Under the pieces are notes generated by a model, which searched no databases, was not told the DNA's origin, and saw nothing but the letters and a program-made list of their open reading frames with translations. From NCBI GenBank assembly GCA_902790885.1, contig CADATR010000070.1, positions 1 through 8,475 of the forward strand: a stretch of DNA of 8,475 nucleotides. The letters run 5' to 3'. The stretch is from an uncultured Eubacteriales bacterium. Lineage in GTDB: Bacteria > Bacillota_A > Clostridia > Peptostreptococcales > Anaerovoracaceae. This document shows, piece by piece, positions 1 to 7,609 of the stretch. Each line of letters opens with the position of its first letter. Position 1 is the stretch's first letter. Made by a program: the position numbers and the translations under genes.

Positions 1-1
1 A

Positions 2-313
2 AAGGACAAGAACTGCATCATCCTTGACGACCTCATCGATACAGCCGGCACTATCTGCAATGCAGCAAAGGCGCTTGATGACCTCGGAGCAAAGAGCGTA
101 TATGCATGCGCTACTCACGCTGTTCTTTCGGGTCCGGCCATCGAGCGAATCGAGGCAAGCCCGATCAAGGAGATGGTGCTGCTCAACACGATCCCTATCC
201 CTGAAGAGAAGAGACTGAAGAAGTTCACTGTTCTCTCGGTAGGACACATTTTCGCGGAGACGATCTCAAGAGTTTACTCCAACAAGCCGATCTCCGTAAT
301 GTTCGGAAACTAA
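2..313 (+). CDS. prs: Ribose-phosphate pyrophosphokinase (PRPP synthetase), C-terminal 103 residues, 5' end outside window
   Basis: The enzyme transfers pyrophosphate from ATP to ribose 5-phosphate, making PRPP for nucleotide, His and Trp synthesis in the cytoplasm. Only the last third is present; the family is usually about 310-320 residues. The visible residues 9-17 read DDLIDTAGT, the PRPP-binding loop signature of class I PRPP synthetases and phosphoribosyltransferases. The segment THAVLSG and the C-terminal stretch ending ISVMFGN fit the end of the family. The reading frame is open from the first complete codon at position 2 to the TAA at 311-313. Pth follows after only 8 nt, suggesting one transcript. 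The order prs-pth-mfd resembles the Bacillus/Clostridium arrangement, but no ctc (ribosomal protein L25 homologue) lies between prs and pth. Family assignment is secure; the start and any upstream glmU cannot be seen. Confidence 0.95.
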   Translation, partial: KDKNCIILDDLIDTAGTICNAAKALDDLGAKSVYACATHAVLSGPAIERIEASPIKEMVLLNTIPIPEEKRLKKFTVLSVGHIFAETISRVYSNKPISVMFGN

Positions 314-321
314 GACTATTA

Positions 322-957
322 ATGGGACTTTTTAAAAGAAGTAATGATGAGCCGGGATTTGCTAAGGATACGTATGTGATAGCGGGTCTTGGGAATCCCG
401 GCAAGGAATACGAAGAAACGAGGCACAATATGGGGTATAAAGCCATAGATGTGCTTTCTTCGAATGAGAATATTGAAGTGAGGCGTAGCAAGTTCCATTC
501 ACTCTTCGGCCGCGGTACGATCGCCGGCAGGAAGGTGATACTTGTGAAGCCTGAGACTTACATGAACAGGAGCGGCATCGCCGTAAGAGAAGCGGCGATG
601 TATTTTGATGTTGCGCCGGAAAACCTCATAGTTATATACGACGACATAGACCTGCCGGCGGGATCCATCCGCATAAGAAAGTCCGGCGGCGCGGGCACTC
701 ACAACGGCATGAAGAGCGTTGTGCAGGAGCTTGGCACAAAGGATTTCATAAGGATAAGGATAGGCGTCGGAGCTGCCGAAGCGGGTGAAGACCTGGTAAA
801 CAGGGTGATCGGCAAGGTGCCTGAAGAGGAGAAGAAGCTGCTGCAGAAGGCTGCTGCTGAGGCTGCCGACGCAGTAAGGGATATAATAGCCATCGGCGTA
901 GACAACGCCATGAACAGGCACAATCATGTGATATCAAAGGAAGCTAATGATAATTGA
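322..957 (+). CDS. pth: Peptidyl-tRNA hydrolase
   Basis: Pth cleaves the ester bond of peptidyl-tRNAs that drop off ribosomes, recycling tRNA in the cytoplasm. The 211-residue product carries the full bacterial Pth signature: GLGNPG with N25, TRHNMG with catalytic H35, YMNRSG with N82, YDDIDLP with D107 and GTHNGMKS with N128. By alignment from memory these match E. coli N10, H20, N68, D93 and N114. The chain has about 15 extra N-terminal residues (MGLFKRSNDEPGFAKD) compared with the usual start just before the GLGNPG strand. The ATG at 322 has no convincing Shine-Dalgarno, whereas an in-frame GTG at 376 has AAGGA at 364-368 seven bases upstream, so the true start may be 376. The 3' end overlaps mfd by 11 nt, which implies coupled translation. 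Function is certain; the start is not. Confidence 0.95.
   Translation: MGLFKRSNDEPGFAKDTYVIAGLGNPGKEYEETRHNMGYKAIDVLSSNENIEVRRSKFHSLFGRGTIAGRKVILVKPETYMNRSGIAVREAAMYFDVAPENLIVIYDDIDLPAGSIRIRKSGGAGTHNGMKSVVQELGTKDFIRIRIGVGAAEAGEDLVNRVIGKVPEEEKKLLQKAAAEAADAVRDIIAIGVDNAMNRHNHVISKEANDN
936..941 (+). promoter_or_regulatory. Ribosome binding site for mfd, inside pth
   Basis: AAAGGA lies 5 nt before the ATG at 947, within the last codons of pth. It supports the overlapping start of mfd. Ribosomes finishing pth at the TGA at 955-957 could re-initiate there. Confidence 0.75.
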
Positions 958-3900
958 CCACACCGGTATCAGCGGCAGCAGAACAGCTTACATGCTGGCC
1001 GCAGGCATAAAGGAGAAGCACAAGCTTCTGGCGGTGGTCCCGACCGGACAGGCAGCAACCCGTCTGGCCGACGACCTCGTTTTTTATATGCCGCAGCTCA
1101 ATGTGATAGTGCTTCCTGAGGAAGAAGATGTACAGGTGCTTTATGAGGCGCGCGACAGGGGAGCTCTTGTGAAGCGCATACAGGCGCTCACTGCCCTGAC
1201 GGGCAGTGCTCCGGATGCCGATCCGGAGACGGGCGCCGGCATGACAGCTGTGATAGCGCCCGTGAGCGCCGCCATCAAGCTGACCGAATGCCCGGATAGA
1301 TTCAAGGCCTCCATCATAAGGATTGCTATAGGGGACAGGATGGACCCTCACGAGTTGAGGCGCCGGCTTTCACTGGCAGGCTATCAGGCAGCAGATGTCA
1401 CAGAATCTCCGGGCGAATACACATCGCGCGGAGGCATACTCGACGTTTATTCACCGTCGCTCGACAACGCTGTCAGAATAGAATTCTTTGACGATGAGAT
1501 CGATTCGATCCGCAGCTTTGATGCTGAGACGCAGAGATCCGTAGAGCAGCTAAGTGAGGTGGTCCTGGTACCTGCGGCGGAATTCATACCGAATAACGAA
1601 GAAAAGGAAATGGCCCTTGCTGCGGTCATGAAAGAATATGACCGCATGATACGCCGCTACAGAAAGGAGCACCAGCGCCCTGATGTGGCTGACGGCCGCA
1701 TAGACGCGGTAGAGTCGTACAGGGGCAGAATCAAAGACATCTTTGAGACCAGCGCCAGCTCGCAGATATACGCTGATCTTCTTCAGTACTTCGATGTTGA
1801 AAAGTGCAGGCTGTGGGATTACGCGACAGGAGCCGTTACGGCAGTCTGCGACCCTGCAGCTGTCATGAGCTCCATGCCTGAGTCAGCTGACAAGGAAGAT
1901 TTCTTCGGGATCTACAGCGGCGCGTACGGCACGGCAGCAAAGCGCGATGTAGAAGTCTTCACGCCGTTTCCCGAGACGGTGCCGGGAGTTGATAAGTTTG
2001 ACAGCATCGATAACGTGAGGAGCCGTCAGATAGCTCCTTTCAACGGGCATATAGAGCTTTTCGCGTCAGAAGTCGGGCGCCTGCTCGCCGACGGATACCG
2101 GGTCATCATTGCAGCCGGGTCTGAAGAGAGAAACGAGAGGGTAAGGGAATATCTCGAGATCGCCGAAGTGAGCGGAAGCGTATCATACAGAAGCGGCAGC
2201 CTTTCGGGCGGCTTCATAATGGATGACGACAAGATATGCTTCATATCCGGACAGGACATCTTCACGGGAGCGATCAAGGCTCCGCGCCGCAAGGCTAAGC
2301 GCAAGAGCTCCAAGGACAGCATACGCTTCTCAGATCTCCATAAAGGAGATTATGTAGTGCACGAGACACACGGCATTGGAAGGTTCGAGGGCATAAAGCC
2401 TGTCACGGCTGACGGCGTAACGCGGGATTATCTCCTGATCCGCTATGCCGGCACGGACATGCTGTACATACCTATCGAGCAGCTCGATGTGATACAGAAA
2501 TACATAGGAAACTCAGGAAATCCGCCTGCGCTTTCGAGACTGTCTGGCACCAGCTGGAGGCGCTCGAGAGAGCGTGCACGCAAGGCTGCCATGGAGATCG
2601 CCGAAGACCTCATAAAGCTTTACGCGAAGAGGCAGGCCGGGGGCGGCTACGCGTTCGGTCCTGATACAGTGTGGCAGGCTGAATTCGAGGAGTCCTTCCC
2701 GTACACTGAGACCGACGACCAGCTCAGAGCGACAGAAGAGATAAAAGAAGACATGGAGAAGCCGCTCCCTATGGACAGGCTGCTTTGCGGTGATGTCGGG
2801 TACGGCAAGACCGAAGTGGCGGCCAGAGCGGTGTTCAAGTGCATCTCAGAGGGCAAGCAGGCCGCCATACTCGCGCCTACGACTCTGCTGGCCGACCAGC
2901 ACTACCACAACCTGCGTGAGCGCTTCGAAAAGTTCCCGTTCGAGATAGAGGAATTATCGAGATTCAGATCAAAGACGGCGATCACGAAAACCATCAAAGG
3001 CATCAAAAGCGGCAGGGTAGACCTCGTGATAGGCACTCACAGGCTGCTGTCAGATGATGTCAGGTTCAAGGACATAGGGCTCCTCGTGATCGATGAGGAG
3101 CAGAGATTCGGCGTGCGTCATAAGGAGAAGATTAAAGAGGTGAGGAGCAGCATCGATGTGCTCACGCTCTCTGCTACGCCTATCCCGCGCACACTCAACA
3201 TGTCGCTCACAGGCATCAAGGACATAAGCCTTATAGAGGAGCCGCCGGGAGACAGATTCCCGGTGCATACCTACGTTACGCCTTACGACGAAGAGATGCT
3301 CCGCAACGCGATCGCGCGTGAGCTCGCCAGGGGAGGCCAAGTGTTTGTTGTAAACAACAGGATCACCGGTATAAATCAGGTGGCTGAGACCGTCAGCAGA
3401 CTTGTGCCTCAGGCTATAGTAGGCGTTGGGCACGGGCGCATGCATGAGGAAGATCTCGAGAACACGATGCTCGACTTCATCGAAGGCCGCATAAATGTGC
3501 TTGTTGCTACCACAATAATAGAAAACGGCATCGACATACCGAACGCCAACACTATGATAATCCTCAATGCCGACAGGTTCGGACTCGCGCAGCTCTATCA
3601 GCTGAGAGGCAGGGTGGGCCGCTCAAACAGGCTCGCTTACGCGTACCTGATGTATCAGCCGGGCAAGGTGCTCACTGAGATAGCGCGCAAGAGGCTTGCC
3701 GCAATCAGGGAATTCACGGAATTCGGAGCCGGATTCAAGCTGGCGATGCGCGATCTCGAGCTGAGGGGCGCTGGAAATATACTTGGCGAGGCTCAGAGCG
3801 GACATATAGAGAGCATAGGCTATGAGCTCTACTGCAAGGAGATCGACAGGGCGGTGAGACAGCTGAAGGGTGAAGACGTAGGCGAGGCAAGGTCGGACAT

Positions 3901-4357
3901 CACCATAGACCTGCCGCTGCACGCTTCCATCCCGGCAGACTATATCGAGGATGAATCGCTCCGCCTGGAGGCTTACAGACGCATATCCGGAATAATGGAC
4001 AGCGACGATGCGATGGATGTAATGGACGAGCTCACTGACAGATACGGCGACGTCCCTGAGGAAGCGATCGAGCTTATAAATGTTGCCGAGATAAGGGCGC
4101 ACGCGGAATACCTCGGGATCGCGGATATATCAAAATCTGAGCGATGGGTCAATGTACGCTTCGGCGCAGATGTAAAGGTGCATCCGTTCGTATTCGTAAT
4201 GGCGAAATCCGAATACGGCGAGAGGATAGTGCTCACGGACGGAAGATCGACCATGCTGAAATTCCACATGGGCAAGGACTTTGACATAGCAACGCTTCTG
4301 ATGCTCATGAGGTTCCTGCGCGCCGCCAAAGAAGACTCCAAGCAAATTAACAATTAG
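947..4357 (+). CDS. mfd: Transcription-repair coupling factor (Mfd)
   Basis: Mfd is a DNA translocase that recognises RNA polymerase stalled at lesions, pushes it off the template and recruits UvrA for nucleotide excision repair. The 1136-residue length fits the family (about 1150-1180). The N-terminal UvrB-like module shows GEYTSRGGILDVY at 156-168 and FFDDEIDS from 180. The RNA-polymerase-interacting domain begins near F461 with GDYVVHETHGIGRFEG and continues to YIPIEQLDVI. The superfamily 2 RecG-like motor has Walker A GDVGYGKT at 615-622, GTHRLL from 696, the DEEQ box at 716-719, SATPIPRTL from 742 and RGRVGRSNR from 887. The C-terminal autoinhibitory domain runs from about 985 to the end. 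No truncation or lost motif is visible. The N-terminus is about 15 residues shorter than E. coli Mfd, but the ATG has a good RBS. It is translationally coupled to pth; a non-coding gap of 259 bp follows. Confidence 0.97.
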   Translation: MIIDHTGISGSRTAYMLAAGIKEKHKLLAVVPTGQAATRLADDLVFYMPQLNVIVLPEEEDVQVLYEARDRGALVKRIQALTALTGSAPDADPETGAGMTAVIAPVSAAIKLTECPDRFKASIIRIAIGDRMDPHELRRRLSLAGYQAADVTESPGEYTSRGGILDVYSPSLDNAVRIEFFDDEIDSIRSFDAETQRSVEQLSEVVLVPAAEFIPNNEEKEMALAAVMKEYDRMIRRYRKEHQRPDVADGRIDAVESYRGRIKDIFETSASSQIYADLLQYFDVEKCRLWDYATGAVTAVCDPAAVMSSMPESADKEDFFGIYSGAYGTAAKRDVEVFTPFPETVPGVDKFDSIDNVRSRQIAPFNGHIELFASEVGRLLADGYRVIIAAGSEERNERVREYLEIAEVSGSVSYRSGSLSGGFIMDDDKICFISGQDIFTGAIKAPRRKAKRKSSKDSIRFSDLHKGDYVVHETHGIGRFEGIKPVTADGVTRDYLLIRYAGTDMLYIPIEQLDVIQKYIGNSGNPPALSRLSGTSWRRSRERARKAAMEIAEDLIKLYAKRQAGGGYAFGPDTVWQAEFEESFPYTETDDQLRATEEIKEDMEKPLPMDRLLCGDVGYGKTEVAARAVFKCISEGKQAAILAPTTLLADQHYHNLRERFEKFPFEIEELSRFRSKTAITKTIKGIKSGRVDLVIGTHRLLSDDVRFKDIGLLVIDEEQRFGVRHKEKIKEVRSSIDVLTLSATPIPRTLNMSLTGIKDISLIEEPPGDRFPVHTYVTPYDEEMLRNAIARELARGGQVFVVNNRITGINQVAETVSRLVPQAIVGVGHGRMHEEDLENTMLDFIEGRINVLVATTIIENGIDIPNANTMIILNADRFGLAQLYQLRGRVGRSNRLAYAYLMYQPGKVLTEIARKRLAAIREFTEFGAGFKLAMRDLELRGAGNILGEAQSGHIESIGYELYCKEIDRAVRQLKGEDVGEARSDITIDLPLHASIPADYIEDESLRLEAYRRISGIMDSDDAMDVMDELTDRYGDVPEEAIELINVAEIRAHAEYLGIADISKSERWVNVRFGADVKVHPFVFVMAKSEYGERIVLTDGRSTMLKFHMGKDFDIATLLMLMRFLRAAKEDSKQINN

Positions 4358-4398
4358 CATGAGCTCTATCGGACGGGACATGTTCCTTCTGCTCGTGC
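4357..4398 (+). other. Possible stem-loop directly after the mfd stop codon
   Basis: GCATGAGC (4357-4364) can pair with GCTCGTGC (4391-4398), eight pairs including one G-U, around a 26-nt loop. It begins at the last base of the mfd stop codon. No T-run follows, so it is not a standard Rho-independent terminator. It might protect the mfd mRNA 3' end or be chance. Confidence 0.3.
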
Positions 4399-4408
4399 CT
4401 CAATGGAT

Positions 4409-4553
4409 ACAGGAGATTCAAAATACATCAGCCAGGCACGCTCTCGCTAACATTCGAACGCAGCGGTACTAAGCTCTGTCTGCGCCTTCGGCTTGCCAGT
4501 CGCTAAGTGCCGGCGTTCTCGAGTTACCTGTCTAATGTATTTTGAATCTCTGT
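4409..4553. repeat. 145-bp nested imperfect palindrome with 16-bp perfect terminal arms (structured RNA or MITE/REP-like element)
   Basis: The outer arms GAGATTCAAAATACAT (4413-4428) and ATGTATTTTGAATCTC (4535-4550) are perfect reverse complements. Allowing one bulge at 4413, the pairing extends by ACAG (4409-4412) with CTGT (4550-4553). Complementary blocks then continue inward in the correct nested order: AG/CT (4430-4431 with 4532-4533), CAGG/CCTG (4433-4436 with 4527-4530), CTCG/CGAG (4443-4446 with 4520-4523), GAACGC/GCGTTC (4456-4461 with 4513-4518), CGGTACT/AGTGCCG with one G-U (4464-4470 with 4506-4512), AGC/GCT (4472-4474 with 4502-4504) and GCC-TTC-GGC (4484-4492). About 45 pairs form one long irregular hairpin. 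No open reading frame, T-tail or target-site duplication was seen. It lies just upstream of the promoter of the next gene. The structure is seen; whether it is a dispersed repeat or an RNA is unknown. Confidence 0.7.
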
Positions 4554-4562
4554 TTATAAATG

Positions 4563-4591
4563 TTCAATTGTCAGTATATTTATCGTATAAT
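4563..4591 (+). promoter_or_regulatory. Probable sigma-A promoter of the amidohydrolase-flippase unit
   Basis: A perfect -10 box TATAAT (4586-4591) is preceded at 17 bp by TTCAAT (4563-4568), a weak -35 box with three matches to TTGACA. Surrounding sequence is AT-rich. It would give a leader of about 20 nt before the ATG at 4617. The weak -35 suggests modest basal activity or an activator. The palindrome ends only 9 bp upstream. Confidence 0.55.
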
Positions 4592-4604
4592 CCTCTGGTA
4601 AATC

Positions 4605-4610
4605 AGGAGG
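4605..4610 (+). promoter_or_regulatory. Strong ribosome binding site for the amidohydrolase
   Basis: AGGAGG stands 6 nt before the ATG at 4617 and fixes the start of the coding region. Confidence 0.85.
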
Positions 4611-4616
4611 TACAGT

Positions 4617-5906
4617 ATGCTTTTTAAGAATATCGGACTTATTGATGAGAATTTCGAATACCGCGAGAACATGTATGTAGGCACGAATTGCCACCGCATC
4701 GTTTACATTGACAGTGTTCCTCCTGAAAACGAGGTGGCTTTCTTTGAGACGTACGATGGAAAGGGCAAGGTTCTCATGCCGGCTTTCTATAACGCGCACG
4801 GTCATTCGCCTATGAGCCTCATGAGAGGCTATGGCGAGAATCTGCCGCTCGACAGATGGCTCAACGATAGGATATTCCCGTTCGAAGACAAACTCTACAG
4901 CGAAGCTGTTTACTGGGCTACGCTGGCTACCATGGCTGAGTCGATGAGATTCGGCATCGTTTCGACCTCAGACATGTACTACTTCACCGATGACATGGTG
5001 AGGGCTGTAGTCCATTCAGGCCTCAAAACAAACATCTCGAGGGCCGTTACCAACTTCGGCACGCCTGTTTCGGAGAGCGTATCCCTGAAGGAAGCCGCAC
5101 AGGCCATAGAGATGTACTACGGATTCGAGGACGGAAGGATACTGGTTGACGCAAGCATCCACGGAGAGTATACTAACGACTTCGAAATGATGAAGGCCAT
5201 CTCTGACATGGCAAAGCACTACGATGTAAGGATGCATGTGCATCTTTCCGAGACAAAGAGCGAGCATGATAACTGCAAGGCGAAGTACGGCAAGACGCCT
5301 GCGGAGGTATTCCTCGAAGCGGGAGCCTTCGACGTGCCTGCAACAGCTGCTCACTGCGTCTGGGTCGAAGACCATGATCTCGACATATTCAAGGAAAAAG
5401 GCGTTACTGTGGCGAGCAATCCTTGCAGCAACATGAAGCTTGCGAGCGGAATGTGCAATGTGCCGCCTATGTACAAGAAGGGCATAAATGTTGCCATCGG
5501 CACCGACAGCGTTGCCAGCAACAACAGCCTCAACTTCTTTGAAGAGATCAAGCTGTTCGCGCTCACGGGCAAGGTCACCTCAATGGATCCTGCCGCCATG
5601 ACTCCTCAGCAGGTACTCAGGAGCGCCACGAGGGCTGGAGCTCTCTCTCAGGGACGTACTGACTGCGGACTCGTAAAAGAAGGATACAAGGCCGACCTCA
5701 TAGTCGTTGACATCAGCGGCCCTAACTGGACGGCCTGCGATGACATTGCCAACGGCCTCATCTATTCGGCTGACGGCAAAGATGTATGCCTCACGATGTG
5801 CGACGGCATGACTCTCTACAGGGACGGAGAATACACATTTATTGATATAGAAAAGGCGATCGCTGAGGCGGAGAACGCCAAGGCTGAGATACTCAAGAGA
5901 CTGTAA
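4617..5906 (+). CDS. Metal-dependent amidohydrolase, probable 5'-methylthioadenosine/S-adenosylhomocysteine deaminase-like
   Basis: The 429-residue protein belongs to the ATZ/TRZ-MtaD branch of the amidohydrolase superfamily, cytoplasmic hydrolases that mostly deaminate aminated heterocycles. All metal and catalytic residues are present: H61 and H63 in NAHGH, H209 followed by E212 in HVHLSE, H246 in AAHC and D297 in GTDS. The N- and C-terminal parts (ending LVKEGYKADLIVVD and the following strands) form the usual composite beta-sandwich around the barrel. LMRGYGENLPLDRWL and the E90 of FPFE resemble the substrate region of MTA/SAH deaminases. The segment at 182-186 is HGEYT, where characterised MtaD enzymes generally read PHxPY; the His and Tyr are kept but both Pro are gone, so substrate is uncertain. 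If the call is right, it converts MTA/SAH to the inosine derivatives in the methyl cycle. It has its own promoter and RBS, and its TAA abuts the ATG of the flippase. Guanine or other deaminases remain possible. Confidence 0.8.
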   Translation: MLFKNIGLIDENFEYRENMYVGTNCHRIVYIDSVPPENEVAFFETYDGKGKVLMPAFYNAHGHSPMSLMRGYGENLPLDRWLNDRIFPFEDKLYSEAVYWATLATMAESMRFGIVSTSDMYYFTDDMVRAVVHSGLKTNISRAVTNFGTPVSESVSLKEAAQAIEMYYGFEDGRILVDASIHGEYTNDFEMMKAISDMAKHYDVRMHVHLSETKSEHDNCKAKYGKTPAEVFLEAGAFDVPATAAHCVWVEDHDLDIFKEKGVTVASNPCSNMKLASGMCNVPPMYKKGINVAIGTDSVASNNSLNFFEEIKLFALTGKVTSMDPAAMTPQQVLRSATRAGALSQGRTDCGLVKEGYKADLIVVDISGPNWTACDDIANGLIYSADGKDVCLTMCDGMTLYRDGEYTFIDIEKAIAEAENAKAEILKRL

Positions 5907-7562
5907 ATGGCAGAAAACAGCAGCAAGAAAAAAGCGAATATCGAACAGAAAGGGCAGCATACGTCCACGCTGATGATGAAGGGCGCCACCATACTGGTCA
6001 TCGCCGGTATAGTGAGCAAGATCTTCGGCGCTGTCTTCAGGATCCCGCTTACCAACATGATTGGCGCGGAGGGGCAGGCGTACTACAGCGCGGCCTACGC
6101 AGTCTACAACCTGCTGTTTGTAATAGCAACAGCAGGATTTCCTGTGGCCATATCCAGAATGGTATCTGCCAGGATAGCCGAAGGGGACTTCATCAACGCT
6201 CACAAGTCTTACAAACTTGCCATGAAGGTTTCGTGGGCTCTCGGGATAGTTTCGTTCGTGGTAATGTATTTCGGGGCCGGAGCGATTGCGGGATTCTATA
6301 AAAACCCGGGCTCAGAAGCATCGATGAAGGCGATATCCGCAGCATTGCTCTTTACGCCGCTTGTCGCGTCCATGCGAGGCTACTATCAGGGCAGGCAGGA
6401 CATGAAACCTACAGGCATAACTGAGGTCATCGAGCAGATGGTAAGAGTCGCCGCAGGCCTTACTCTGGCGTACATGTTCTATAAGACCAGTCTTGTAAGG
6501 GCGGCAGCAGGCGCGACATTTGGAGCGTCTGCCGGCATCATAGCAGCTTACGTTGCCATGATGATAATATACGCACGTGACAGGCGTACGCGCAGCGAGC
6601 TGTTCGAAAAATCTGTAAAGAGGGATGAGACGGATAAGACCAGGCTCAAAGAGCTTCTGGCCTTCCTTATCCCTATAACGATAGGCTCGGCTGTAATGCC
6701 TATAATGTTCAACATAGACGCGGCTATCATCCCGAGAAGGTTGCTCGAATCCGGCTTTGACCGCGTGATGACAGACAAGCTTTACGGCCTGATGGGCGGA
6801 TTCTGCGATCCTATTATCAATCTGCCTAATATCTTTATTGACGCCATATGCATAAGCCTGATGCCTGCTGTCACCACAGCATACACGCTGAAGATAAAGA
6901 AGGATATGGACGATCATATAAAGACCGGGCTCAAGACCATGATGATCATCACTTATCCGTGCGCGATAGGACTCATCGTTCTGGCCAAGCCTATACTCAC
7001 CATGCTCTTCTACAGAAAGTATGATGAGGCGGTAATGGCTGTTCCGGCTCTGCAGATACTCGCGGTATCCATAATCACACTCGCCATAATGCGCACTTTT
7101 TCTACGAGCCTGCAGGGAATAGGCAAGATGATGCTGCCTGTATGGAACCTCATGATAGGCGCTGTCGTCAAAGCCATCGTTTCATACATACTGCTGGGCA
7201 TCCCGGAGGTGAATATAAACGGCGCTGCGTTCGGCTCGGTAATCGCTTACGTTACGGCGGGCATACTCAACTACAGAGCGCTTAAAAAGTACACGAATGT
7301 GTCTCTCGATGTCAGCAGCATATTCATCAAACCGCTCGGTGCCGCACTTATCATGGGCGCCGCTGCGCTGCTGTCATATAAGGCTCTCTTCATAGTCACA
7401 TCGAGCAACTCCATCTCCACGATGATCTCGATAATGTTTGCTGCTGCAGTGTATTTTGTGGCCGCTTTCAGGACCGGAGCAGTGACAAAAGAAGAGATAG
7501 AACTCATACCAAAAGGTGAGCTTCTTTACCGACTCGCTGTAAAACTGAAGGTTGCGAAATAG
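5907..7562 (+). CDS. MOP-superfamily flippase, SpoVB/YtgP(MurJ)-like polysaccharide/lipid II exporter
   Basis: The 551-residue, very hydrophobic protein has a charged cytoplasmic N-terminus (about 22 residues, with a KKK run) and then many predicted membrane segments, consistent with the roughly 14 helices of this family. The first helix leads into SKIFGAVFRIPLTNMIG (from S37) and AYYSAAYAVYNLL, a pattern typical of SpoVB, YtgP/MurJ and YabM of Bacillus. Later RGYYQGRQDMKPTGITEVIEQMVR is also typical. Such proteins flip undecaprenyl-linked wall or polysaccharide precursors across the membrane; which substrate cannot be told. The start codon directly follows the amidohydrolase stop with no strong Shine-Dalgarno (only AAGAGA-like bases), so translation is probably coupled. 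In B. subtilis, yabM, a paralogue of this family, lies just downstream of mfd and spoVT, so this may be a conserved neighbourhood. Family is secure, exact role is not. Confidence 0.88.
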   Translation: MAENSSKKKANIEQKGQHTSTLMMKGATILVIAGIVSKIFGAVFRIPLTNMIGAEGQAYYSAAYAVYNLLFVIATAGFPVAISRMVSARIAEGDFINAHKSYKLAMKVSWALGIVSFVVMYFGAGAIAGFYKNPGSEASMKAISAALLFTPLVASMRGYYQGRQDMKPTGITEVIEQMVRVAAGLTLAYMFYKTSLVRAAAGATFGASAGIIAAYVAMMIIYARDRRTRSELFEKSVKRDETDKTRLKELLAFLIPITIGSAVMPIMFNIDAAIIPRRLLESGFDRVMTDKLYGLMGGFCDPIINLPNIFIDAICISLMPAVTTAYTLKIKKDMDDHIKTGLKTMMIITYPCAIGLIVLAKPILTMLFYRKYDEAVMAVPALQILAVSIITLAIMRTFSTSLQGIGKMMLPVWNLMIGAVVKAIVSYILLGIPEVNINGAAFGSVIAYVTAGILNYRALKKYTNVSLDVSSIFIKPLGAALIMGAAALLSYKALFIVTSSNSISTMISIMFAAAVYFVAAFRTGAVTKEEIELIPKGELLYRLAVKLKVAK

Positions 7563-7580
7563 TATTTGTTAGATGATTGA

Positions 7581-7609
7581 AACCTTATAATTTCAACGAT
7601 TTTAAGGTT
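7581..7609. promoter_or_regulatory. Inverted repeat touching the -35 box of the atp promoter (possible operator)
   Basis: AACCTTA (7581-7587) and TAAGGTT (7603-7609) are perfect reverse complements separated by 15 nt. The right arm ends inside the TTGACA -35 box, so a bound protein could block RNA polymerase. A second, overlapping repeat, TTGAAA (7577-7582) with TTTCAA (7591-7596), shares bases with the left arm. Neither is followed by a T-run, so a terminator for the flippase gene is less likely. The region is AT-rich, so chance is possible. Confidence 0.35.

Noticed and set aside
24..218. Plus-strand 64-residue frame within prs
   Set aside because: It is out of frame with the clear PRPP synthetase reading (DDLIDTAGT), has no RBS and no known motif.
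499..927. Minus-strand open frames opposite pth, mfd, the amidohydrolase and the flippase (e.g. also 5580-6203 and 6312-6917)
   Set aside because: They lie wholly or almost wholly opposite convincing plus-strand genes, have no recognisable domains, and their composition (rich in Arg, His, Ser, Tyr) is typical of antisense shadows.
4409..4553. SAM/SAH-type riboswitch controlling the deaminase-like gene
   Set aside because: No known riboswitch core was recognised, and the element lies upstream of the likely promoter, so it would not be in that gene's own transcript.
4357..4553. Rho-independent terminator for mfd
   Set aside because: Hairpins are present, but neither is followed by a run of T, so a standard intrinsic terminator is not supported.
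7586..7591. Second TATAAT upstream of the atp promoter
   Set aside because: No acceptable -35 box at 16-18 bp upstream; likely chance in AT-rich sequence.
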